From: Arcanobacterium ihumii | Lineage (GTDB): Bacteria > Actinomycetota > Actinomycetes > Actinomycetales > Actinomycetaceae | Length of the DNA: 64,000 nucleotides | Assembly (NCBI RefSeq): GCF_900604515.1 | Contig: NZ_UWOS01000001.1 | Span: forward strand, 868,001 to 932,000 | Direction: 5' to 3' | In this document: piece after piece, positions 9,684 through 17,900 of the stretch | Layout of the letters: the number at the start of each line of letters is the position of its first letter | Position numbering within the stretch: the first letter of the stretch is position 1 | The notes under the pieces: model-generated | The model's input: the letters and a program-made list of their open reading frames with translations, nothing else | What the model was told of the DNA's origin: nothing | Database searches by the model: none | Program-made: the position numbers and the translations under genes

Positions 9684-10613
9684 ATGTCTACACAGTACGA
9701 CGTCATCATCGTTGGTTCCGGACCTGCAGGTTGGACTGCAGCTATCTACACTGCGCGAGCGGGATTGAACCCGCTGGTGCTCGCCGGCACACTCGATGCG
9801 GGCGGCGCCTTAATGACCACCACTGAGGTAGAAAACTTCCCTGGCTGGCCAGATGCAATTATGGGCCCTGAGCTCATGGAAAAGATGCAGGCACAGGCGG
9901 AGCGATTCGGTGCGCAGGTTGAATACGAAGATGCAATCGAATTTGATTTGGCCGGTGATACCAAGATTATCAAGACCGATTCGCAAACCTACGAAGCTAA
10001 GTCTGTGATTCTTGCGCTCGGTTCTGCTTATAAGAAGCTAGGCCTGGAAGGTGAAACTGTATTTTCAGGCAAGGGCGTATCGTTCTGTGCCACCTGTGAC
10101 GGTTTCTTCTTCAAGGGCCAAGAAATCGCAGTTGTTGGCGGTGGCGATTCAGCCGTTACCGAAGCCCTATTCTTGGCTCGCTTCGCCTCGAAGGTACACA
10201 TTATCCATCGCCGTGAGGAGCTCCGCGCTTCGAAGGTAATGGCTGATCGCTTGCTCGCCAACGAGAAAGTGGAGATGCACTGGAACTCCCGCGTAACCGA
10301 CATCCAGGGCGAGAATAAGCTCGAGGCTCTGACCTTGGAAGATACAGTTACCGGTGAGAAGTCGGAGCTTCCGGTTGGCGGCCTATTCGTGGCGATCGGT
10401 CACGAACCACGCTCGGCTGTTGTTTCTTCGCAGATCAAGGTTGATGACGGCGGTTACATCATCGTGGATAGCCCGTCATCACGCACCAACATTCCAGGTG
10501 TTTTTGCTTGTGGTGACGTCGTAGACCACGAGTATCGCCAAGCGATTACTGCAGCCGGCAGTGGTTGTGTAGCAGCTCTTGACGCTCAGGATTATCTGTC
10601 TAAATTCGAATAA
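9684..10613 (+). CDS. trxB: Thioredoxin-disulfide reductase
   Basis: Reduces thioredoxin with NADPH through FAD and a redox-active disulfide. FAD-binding motif at the N-terminus (IVGSGPAGWTAAIYTARA), the active-site CATC at residues 135-138 (SFCATCDGFFF), NADPH-binding GGGDSAV, and the C-terminal FAD motif GVFACGDV are all present; 309 residues is the normal length. The ATG has AGGAAGG eight bases upstream. In mycobacteria trxB is followed by trxA/trxC and the amidase regulator gene cwlM; here a hairpin and then the oppositely oriented RHS island follow at once, so thioredoxin must be encoded elsewhere. Confidence 0.97.
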   Translation: MSTQYDVIIVGSGPAGWTAAIYTARAGLNPLVLAGTLDAGGALMTTTEVENFPGWPDAIMGPELMEKMQAQAERFGAQVEYEDAIEFDLAGDTKIIKTDSQTYEAKSVILALGSAYKKLGLEGETVFSGKGVSFCATCDGFFFKGQEIAVVGGGDSAVTEALFLARFASKVHIIHRREELRASKVMADRLLANEKVEMHWNSRVTDIQGENKLEALTLEDTVTGEKSELPVGGLFVAIGHEPRSAVVSSQIKVDDGGYIIVDSPSSRTNIPGVFACGDVVDHEYRQAITAAGSGCVAALDAQDYLSKFE

Positions 10614-10633
10614 ATATTAGCTGGTTTTGGCTT

Positions 10634-10671
10634 GGGGGCTCATGCGTAGCGCATTATACGCATGAGCCCCC
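10634..10671. terminator. Hairpin between convergent trxB and the island genes
   Basis: A perfect 15-bp inverted repeat (arms 10634-10648 and 10657-10671, loop GCGCATTA), G+C-rich at its base. It sits between converging genes and probably ends transcription from both sides. No clear T-run follows on either strand, so termination strength is uncertain. Confidence 0.6.
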
Positions 10672-10701
10672 CTAGAAAAAGAATCCTTCAACTTTTCGGT
10701 A

Positions 10702-11667
10702 TTATCGCTCCATTTTCCCAATTCCGCATATAAAACGCTCGTTAATATTGATCGTGAGCAAACCACAGTTACCAGCGCGCCGCAAACTAGCGTTTTTACC
10801 GGTCACAACAGCTTCGGTGAGTTCGCGTATTTGTGTGTCTGTGAGTCGTTTACCCAACCATAGCTGCGGAATCACGAAACCATCCACACCAAACCCAGTC
10901 AAACTGTCATCCACAGCATCAAGGCGAACCGTGAACCACCCAGCGCGAACCACCGCCATCTGACGACGGCGGAGCACCCCAGCACCATCAGCGCTATCAG
11001 TAACGTTCTCAACAGTTACATCACAGCCACGATCCCGCAAGCAATCAAGCCAAGTCGCGAAGCTCAAAGAACGACCCAGATCATCATATCGATACGCAAC
11101 CACACCGCCGTCATCATCGCCTTCTTCAACAAAAACCGTAGCCAAATCAGCACCAGACAGCGAATCAAACTTCGCTAAATGACACCACCACTTCACAGCC
11201 GGCTCATCCGAGAACGGGACCTCACCCACAAACGAACCACCCCGCGCATAAAACTCCCCCAACTGCCCCTGCCACAACTCGTCACATTTGAGGAGAACAC
11301 TTAGATCAACGTGTATATCGCGCTGGTACATATCTGATAGGACTCGGCTAATGAGGCATCTAAACTCCACAACTTCAGAAATTTCACTTTCGTAAGACGG
11401 GCCAACACCCATATCAAACTCTAGATCGTACCGGTAGAAGTTAATGAGCGAGGCAAGCAGATCACGATAAAAATCGATCTTTACTAAGCGTGCAAATACC
11501 CGCTCTGCCGTCCATTGCTCACAATGTCGATGACCGGTTGTGTGCGAAAGATCGGAAAAATATACGTCATAACTATCTGGCTGCCACATTGAAGGAATCG
11601 CTACACAGGCATTCTTTTTATGGATGCGCTGCGTATAGATATTTCCCGCAAGCAGCGAATCTAGCAC
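10702..11667 (-). CDS. Unrecognised protein, last gene of the RHS-associated cluster
   Basis: 321 residues with a GTG start; no signal peptide or membrane helix. I do not recognise a family. The protein is acidic in its centre (VEEGDDDGGVVAYRYDDLG) and has several Trp residues. By eye the coding strand is clearly G-rich from about residue 126 to 300 and A+T-richer before that, so the gene may be a join of two segments. It is the fifth gene downstream of the RHS gene on the same strand, separated by 12 bases from the preceding small ORF. In polymorphic-toxin loci such positions hold immunity proteins or displaced toxin modules; that role is inference only. Confidence 0.55.
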   Translation of the reverse strand: MLDSLLAGNIYTQRIHKKNACVAIPSMWQPDSYDVYFSDLSHTTGHRHCEQWTAERVFARLVKIDFYRDLLASLINFYRYDLEFDMGVGPSYESEISEVVEFRCLISRVLSDMYQRDIHVDLSVLLKCDELWQGQLGEFYARGGSFVGEVPFSDEPAVKWWCHLAKFDSLSGADLATVFVEEGDDDGGVVAYRYDDLGRSLSFATWLDCLRDRGCDVTVENVTDSADGAGVLRRRQMAVVRAGWFTVRLDAVDDSLTGFGVDGFVIPQLWLGKRLTDTQIRELTEAVVTGKNASLRRAGNCGLLTININERFICGIGKMER

Positions 11668-11679
11668 CCAGTATGCGCC

Positions 11680-11910
11680 TTAGAATGTGCTCGACCATTC
11701 ACCTTTGAACTCTTGAAACTCATAACCAAGCACAGATCCAAGACCTACAGACACGCCAATATCCTCAAAGCGAAATACGAAACCTTCACTCGAAGCCGAG
11801 TACGTGAAACATACATTCCAAAACACACCATCAAAGTGTTCAATACGCTGCGATGAATTATGGAAAAGCGGTAAATCGCTGCAAAGCTTGAGAAAGTCAA
11901 GGTCGTTCAA
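11680..11910 (-). CDS. Small unrecognised protein, possible immunity protein
   Basis: 76 residues, ATG start, predicted mostly beta with an amphipathic N-terminus; aromatic residues are frequent (FWNVCFTYS, FVFRFEDIG). No family recognised. It lies between two larger unrecognised genes on the same strand, 20 bases after one and 12 before the next. Its size and its place behind an RHS gene fit an immunity protein. It could also be the N-terminal remnant of a longer gene, because the following reading frame starts only at a GTG with no good ribosome binding site. Confidence 0.45.
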   Translation of the reverse strand: MNDLDFLKLCSDLPLFHNSSQRIEHFDGVFWNVCFTYSASSEGFVFRFEDIGVSVGLGSVLGYEFQEFKGEWSSTF

Positions 11911-11930
11911 TTTCAGTCACCACGATTTAC

Positions 11931-12812
11931 TTACTTAACTTGAATAGGAACGAGCATTTTTACCACTTGGTCACGGGTCCACTTAGTTGTATTCGTCATC
12001 GTCAATGTTTGACGACGGCGCTTTAGTTCTCCTTCACAAACGATATACGAATCGTCCTCACCAGTGGGAACTGCAAGATAGCCTTTTCCCGCAACCGCTC
12101 CACTGTAAATCTCACCATTAAACAGTGCGTTTACAACGATTTTTGCAGCATCCACACTCATCAACGTTCGCCAAGCGTCGTCAGCTTCGAAAAGCGGATA
12201 GGCATCCGTATCCTCTTGAATCCAAAGTCCAACGCTCTCGTCGCCTTCTTGAACGTGAACCATAAGTTCATAGCCAACAATCGAATCACTCCTGATGGAT
12301 AGCCACCAATTATCTTGGGAGAATCGAACTACGTCATCGACAAAACGGCAGTTACAGTCCGTCTCGCTCATGCGTGAAATCAAAGCCCGCACTTCACTGC
12401 GCACATATCGCTCTACTTGTTGTTGAGAAACTAGTAGACCACTGATGTCGCGCTTATCGTTAAGAATACTTAAAGCGGTGTCGTCCGACGCAAAAATTAG
12501 ATTAATAATTTCAACAGGTCCACGAACTCCTTCCCTGAGCGAGCGAAGAAAATATGGTTCTCTCTCCAGGTAAGAAATTAAACGCTCATCAGTGGTGATA
12601 GTTCCTAGGTAGCCGCGTATTTTCCGAGGAGAAACCCAGTTTGGTTGCGCAGGATCCAACACCCTCACTTGCCTTTGCGGCACGCGAGAACCATAAGGAA
12701 CGAGGCGAGCGTCGTCGGAATAGCTTGCGAGATAAAAATAGGTATTCTTCCAGGTCTTTTGGATCAGTACGACGTCGTATTCCACACCTGTCGATATGAG
12801 CTGAACTTTCAT
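11931..12812 (-). CDS. Unrecognised protein of the RHS-associated cluster
   Basis: 293 residues, cytosolic by appearance, with alternating beta-strand patterns and a short Cys pair (DCNCRF). No family recognised. Its ATG overlaps the stop codon of the preceding 148-residue gene (ATGA), so the two are translationally coupled and probably make partner proteins. The pair is a plausible toxin-immunity or two-part immunity unit left behind by RHS C-terminal exchange, but no catalytic motif can be pointed out. Confidence 0.55.
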   Translation of the reverse strand: MKVQLISTGVEYDVVLIQKTWKNTYFYLASYSDDARLVPYGSRVPQRQVRVLDPAQPNWVSPRKIRGYLGTITTDERLISYLEREPYFLRSLREGVRGPVEIINLIFASDDTALSILNDKRDISGLLVSQQQVERYVRSEVRALISRMSETDCNCRFVDDVVRFSQDNWWLSIRSDSIVGYELMVHVQEGDESVGLWIQEDTDAYPLFEADDAWRTLMSVDAAKIVVNALFNGEIYSGAVAGKGYLAVPTGEDDSYIVCEGELKRRRQTLTMTNTTKWTRDQVVKMLVPIQVK

Positions 12813-13255
12813 TCTTCACCGTCCTGAGCATAGGCGTCTAAGGCAATGTCTTCGCAGGTGAAGGAAAACTCTTTACTTCCAATAACAAGCTTCACATCGC
12901 ACGGCAAAGCACACGAAACCAAGTCGGAATCTTCAATCGCGGATGTAGCATCCAACCCAGAAATTTCGAGCGCATTGAGCAAAAACATTGAATCAGAGGG
13001 AGAAGTTTGACGATCAAGGGGATCTGATTTCGCCTCTGAACTGTGGTACAGAGTATTCTTCGATTGGTAATTCTGCTGGTAATACTGCACACCCGAAAAG
13101 GTAAGCGTAAAAACAAGGAACTGTTCTCCGTTGAGCGCATGGGCGGGAAAAGGCTTCGTAAAAACAACTACGAGTGATTTACCATGATGCAAAACGCGCA
13201 GCACCGTACATGTTTTGCTGTGAAGCTCTTTTAGCCATTCTTCGGTGAGATTCAT
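12809..13255 (-). CDS. Unrecognised small protein coupled to the next gene
   Basis: 148 residues, acidic, with a beta-rich N-terminal half and a Ser/Asp-rich middle (about residues 72-85). It ends with the pattern GSKEFSFTCEDIALDA, which faintly recalls FRFEDIG in the 76-residue protein downstream; the resemblance is too weak for homology. Its stop overlaps the start of the 293-residue gene. GAAGGGAACGG lies upstream of the ATG at a rather long distance. Not recognised; context suggests an immunity or accessory protein of the RHS locus. Confidence 0.55.
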   Translation of the reverse strand: MNLTEEWLKELHSKTCTVLRVLHHGKSLVVVFTKPFPAHALNGEQFLVFTLTFSGVQYYQQNYQSKNTLYHSSEAKSDPLDRQTSPSDSMFLLNALEISGLDATSAIEDSDLVSCALPCDVKLVIGSKEFSFTCEDIALDAYAQDGEE

Positions 13256-13278
13256 TTCTGTACACCGTTCCCTTCACT

Positions 13279-13621
13279 TCATCGCTTCAGAAAGAATTTC
13301 CTTAAAACTACATACTGAAGAACAATACGTTGAGCCCAAAATACAACTTTCTTTTCAGGCAAAAATACCTCAAGTCGTGCTACGAAGTTTCCTTTATGTA
13401 GCCCAGACATCCCAATCAAGATAGCGATATGGAAGCCAGTCAACGCGCATAATACCAACACCGGACGAGGTGTAGATCATGCCATCAAACAGCGAATCCA
13501 CAAGATGATTGAAGAGATCCACCGCACTATCTACAGTATTCCTAAGCAAAAATAGCACCCGAGGAATTGAACCTTTCATGATCAAAGTCAAACACATCAA
13601 GATTACGTTAAACTCGTTCAC
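13279..13621 (-). pseudogene. Probable frameshifted small gene of the RHS-associated cluster
   Basis: Two overlapping minus-strand frames look like one broken gene. The first runs from a GTG at 13621 to a stop at 13394 and ends LPYRYLDWDVWAT; the second, in another frame, is open across the break and ends FLPEKKVVFWAQRIVLQY then VVLRKFFLKR at 13279. Joined near 13400-13410 they would give about 115 residues followed directly by the 148-residue gene. Low-confidence reading: neither half is recognised, and the opposite strand also has open stretches here. The 137 bases upstream (13622-13758) hold nothing I can identify. Confidence 0.35.
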
Positions 13622-13758
13622 GACACCACGATTAAACAGTTACGCGCTGCGGCGTCCTTCTCAAAGGATGAAAGCATGGATACCTATCTAGCATATCCGT
13701 CAATTTGAGCTACACCCTCGAGGCAAAGATCTATCGAGATTGGATCACTAACTTTTGG

Positions 13759-14886
13759 CTAGACGCTATATTTCCTAACAAACTCGGGGAGCAACCTTAG
13801 ATCATAGCGAGCAAAATAATTCTCAAAATCTACCGATTCAATGCCTTTGGTAGCTCTCTGTGATTCATCCCAAGTATATGGGATCACATAGTTACCTTCA
13901 CTCATCCGTGGAGCGACTAACAAAGGATAAACTTGAAACCAGTTTTCCTCGCCATTCATTTGCACATTTTCGACAGCCGTATCAAGTCGCGAGCTAAGCT
14001 CGTAAGAAAGAAACAGATCAAAGTAGTTCGATAATCGAGCAATTTCAAACCTTTTCACAAGATTGAAGTTCTCGTCTTCTATCACTACTTCAAAAGAATG
14101 CACCCCTTTCTTTTTCACCCACAATCTAGTTAAAGGAGAGAACTTCTTTAACCACCGCATTCGACTCAACCTAACAACTTGATCAAACAGGAATCCACCT
14201 GCGATGAGTCCAGCAACCATACTGAATTGATAAGAAGCGTCAACCGCTGGAAACACACGAACAAAAAACCATGTAGAAATAGCTAACAGCAATGAACAAG
14301 AAAAAACTCCACGCATCGAGACTTTCAAAAGCCCAAGAGAACCCGCAGACAAATAAAAAAACACAAACCATCCCATAGCTGGAGCAATGGAGCGGCTACC
14401 CAAGTTGAACACAGGACATAGAGTCCCTGCCACTAACAAAACAATGCTCAGCAGCATTTTTAAATAGGCATTTTTCGGCAACGAAAACACGTATGGGGAT
14501 TCAAATACTTCATTAGTACGCCAATAATGTGTCTCATGGAACCAGACAGAGAGCCCAGCCTCTCGATCAACAATTCCGACTTGCAAGCCGCCAACGAACC
14601 GCATCAACTCATCAAGGGATTCACAATCAAGCCAAGGATCCCCAGTACGGCACTCGATAATTGTTCGTATTTCCTTTAGTGACGAGTTAGCAACACTAAA
14701 TTCTCCACTCTCAATAGCTATCAAAGCCTGTCGCAGAAACGTCTCTACACATAGGTACTCACCATCTCGACCTTCACCACACAAATCATTTTCATTGGTG
14801 GTAACTTGATATATGCGACGCAACATCAAACGCACACAAATACCAGCTAGTCGCTCACCAACATCAATAGACAAATATTCACTCAT
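13759..14886 (-). CDS. Membrane protein directly downstream of RHS gene, candidate immunity protein
   Basis: 375 residues: a soluble N-terminal part (1-135), four hydrophobic segments (about 145-165, 175-190, 196-212 and 220-240), and a soluble C-terminal half ending at KYSV. No family recognised. The ATG is 83 bases after the RHS stop on the same strand, the usual place for the cognate immunity gene. Because the RHS C-terminus is hydrophobic rather than enzyme-like, a membrane immunity protein would make sense; this pairing is inference. Confidence 0.6.
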   Translation of the reverse strand: MSEYLSIDVGERLAGICVRLMLRRIYQVTTNENDLCGEGRDGEYLCVETFLRQALIAIESGEFSVANSSLKEIRTIIECRTGDPWLDCESLDELMRFVGGLQVGIVDREAGLSVWFHETHYWRTNEVFESPYVFSLPKNAYLKMLLSIVLLVAGTLCPVFNLGSRSIAPAMGWFVFFYLSAGSLGLLKVSMRGVFSCSLLLAISTWFFVRVFPAVDASYQFSMVAGLIAGGFLFDQVVRLSRMRWLKKFSPLTRLWVKKKGVHSFEVVIEDENFNLVKRFEIARLSNYFDLFLSYELSSRLDTAVENVQMNGEENWFQVYPLLVAPRMSEGNYVIPYTWDESQRATKGIESVDFENYFARYDLRLLPEFVRKYSV

Positions 14887-14969
14887 TTGATCGATTCCAA
14901 TACCACTCTAAAAACAGATCCTCCAGATTTACAGACAAACACATCAATAACCATCTCTTACTGAAATTG

Positions 14970-17900
14970 TTATCTCTTTCTTTTCTTCTTTGGTTTTGGG
15001 GAGCGTGATTTTTTACGGGATGAGGATATTTTCTTTAATTTTCCAGCTTTCGCAGTTTTTCCTAAATACCTCCCAGGAAAATAAGCAAGCGCAGCACCTC
15101 TAACAAATTCGGTACCGGCGCCTTGCCACGTCATATTACCTCTTTCTCTTATTGCGTAAGATGTTAGTTGAGCTGTTCCAGCCAACACGACAGTCGCAGC
15201 AACACACCCCGCAGGAAAGGCAGCGCAAATTGCCACTGTAGCAGCCGTAGATACCAATACCGGCCCCAAATCAATCGCAATATCAACGGCTGAACTTACA
15301 ACACTCACAGCAACACGCCCGACAGCTTTAACAAATTTTTTGGCGCCTTTCCAAAATCCGCTCCAGCTCCATTGTCCGGTGAGGTCGAAGTCGTTGACAG
15401 GGTCATTGACATATGCGTAGTTGTTGTCTGTTCCTCCTTGGACGGGGTCGACTTGGAGGAAGCGTCCGAGGGTGGGGATGTAGAGTCTGGCTCCCATGTG
15501 GATGATTCCCCCTGGTATGGGGGTGGTTGTTTCGGTGATTTTCTGGTGTTGTCCAACATACCCGAACGTGGTTCCTGCTACCGTGTTGGCTGGTAGTGGC
15601 GTGGGCGTGTTGTTTGGTGTTGGCAGGGTTTCACCAAATGGTCCTGTCATGAAAGTACCAGTGAGCAATCCTTGACTGTTTGTGGTTGCGAAGATATCCC
15701 CGTGCATGTTGGGCAGACTGTATGTTGTTGTGTCAGGCGTGTCAGGACGGATCGTGAGAAGAATATTTCCTGGCAGGGCAAGATATTTATCAATAATATT
15801 GCCGTTAGCGTCGGTGGTGTAGTCTGCAGCGTCTCCGGCACCAGTGTAGTGATAATTCACGATACTGCTGGTTTGTCCTGCTTCTTTGACATGCCGTTGG
15901 GTTAAACGTCCGAGCGTGTCTTTCGTGAACAGGGTTTCTTTGTTCCCTGCCGTTATTTTGATGGCACGGTCTTTCACATCGTATTCGATACGTGTTTGAT
16001 GGTCGTTATCGCCAAGGCTGATCGTGTTTCCATGCCCGTCATAGGCAGCATTGGTCAGAGTGGGGTCTGATGATGCTATCAGCTGGTCAGCCATGTTGTA
16101 ACAGTAAGTGGTGGTGACACCATTAATGCTCATACTGGTACGGTTGCCATCTTTTCCAGCGTCATATCCCGGGGTAGGGTTACACGATGGATCTTGCGGA
16201 CCGAAACCGTAGTCGAATGTGTTATTTCCGATCACGGCTTTAATAAGACGCCCTACACGATCATAGGTGTATTGTTTATTAACACCATTTTCGATCCCGG
16301 ATTTAATATCGCCGCTGGTGAAGCGTTCGATACTATCGGTGATTGTTTGCCCGTTAGCTAACGTGTAGGTCACGGAGTTTTCACGCCCGAGAGTATCACG
16401 CGTGATTTTCGATAGGTGGATACCGTTAGCATAGTCAACGTGATCAATACGCGAATATTCGTCATAGAATACTGAAGCTAACACGGTTCCATCAAGCTTG
16501 TAAGTAGTCAGACGATCATATTGATCGTAGGTGTTTTCTTCTTTACCGAGTTTGGATTGACGGTTAAGGAGTTTCCCGTAATCATCATAGGTCGATGTTG
16601 TTACTTCACCACTAGCATCAGTGTATTTGACTGTCCGGCCTAGTAGATCGTTTTCAATAGTGATCGTGCCAGTATCATCAGTTACCGAGGTGATGAGCGG
16701 GTTTCCGTTAACCGCATAGTTATTCGTTACTCGGTATCCTTGTTTACCATCAATTGATGGAACAACGGTCTCGGTAATACGTCCACGTTTATCGTATGTT
16801 GAACACGTCCACGGGTCATCATTGTATCGAGTAGCGATCACGTCACCTTTATCGTTATAGACAGTTTCAGTGGTGCGTGGTTGTAATGGTCCAGCCCCAT
16901 CCGGGTCCGGTTCTGTTTTACCTTTAGGCCGCCCTCCTTGATTGTATGTTGTTGTATCACCACTAGCACACGGGTTGGTGCGTTTTTCGTTTGCACCGTA
17001 ATGTTGATAGGTGGTTGTTGCCCCGCCTGGCAGGCTGGTGCTGAGCGTACGAAGGAACCCTTGACCTGGTGCTTCGGTGGTTGTTTTTCCTTCGAAATTC
17101 ATTCCACCCGGATCAAGCACGGTGTGGTCTACCTGCCCATAGGCGGGGTCTTTGTAGAATGTTTTCGTTTCAAGGTTGCCTTGTTCACTGTCGTGTGCTT
17201 TTGTTGATGTTGTCAGTGAATAGCCCGGTTTGAGGTATTGACGCACATCAGCAGTTTCTACCCCGCTGGGGTTAGTGAGGTAGAAGGTGAAAGATGCGTT
17301 TCCTTGTGCTGCTAGGTGATAGTAGTCAATCGATATCCGGTGTGGCATGTTGGCTTGAGTGTTATTAATCGATGCGATCGGGTGGCTTCTATTCGTGCCG
17401 TCAACCCAATCATCAACAGCATTAACATCATCAATACTGATTCGTACACCACTGTCAGAGACCACACGTAGTTTCCAGGTTCCTACCGTGGGTAGATAGA
17501 TTTTTCCACTCAATCGTAGTCCCCAGGTCATTGCTTTATCTGGTAGAGGGGAGCCAGTCCAGGTATGGGATTCTTGAGCCGCATTGCTACCAATATTTGT
17601 GGTGTTGACTTTTGGCTGTCCGATAAGTGACGTGTTCGCACCATTTGCTGTGAAACGAGCGGTGTTGGTGTGCCAGAATGCTCCTGCTTGGGATCGGATC
17701 ACTAGGTTACCGTCGTTTTGAATTTCAAGGCGTACGTCTCCACCATAGGGGTTAACTGATCCCGTCATCCAAGCAACAGAGGTTCCGTTAAATAGCGCCA
17801 TGTTGCCATCACTTTGTAACAGGAGGCGGTTTGATGGGCGTCCTGCTGTGTTACTTGCCCACATGGCACCATTAGGACCATAGACGCCAAGGTTTCCATC

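Noticed and set aside
13509..13691. Plus-strand open frames with helix-like peptides in the island (including 13622-13707)
   Set aside because: They are short, lack starts with ribosome binding sites, and overlap the better minus-strand frames.
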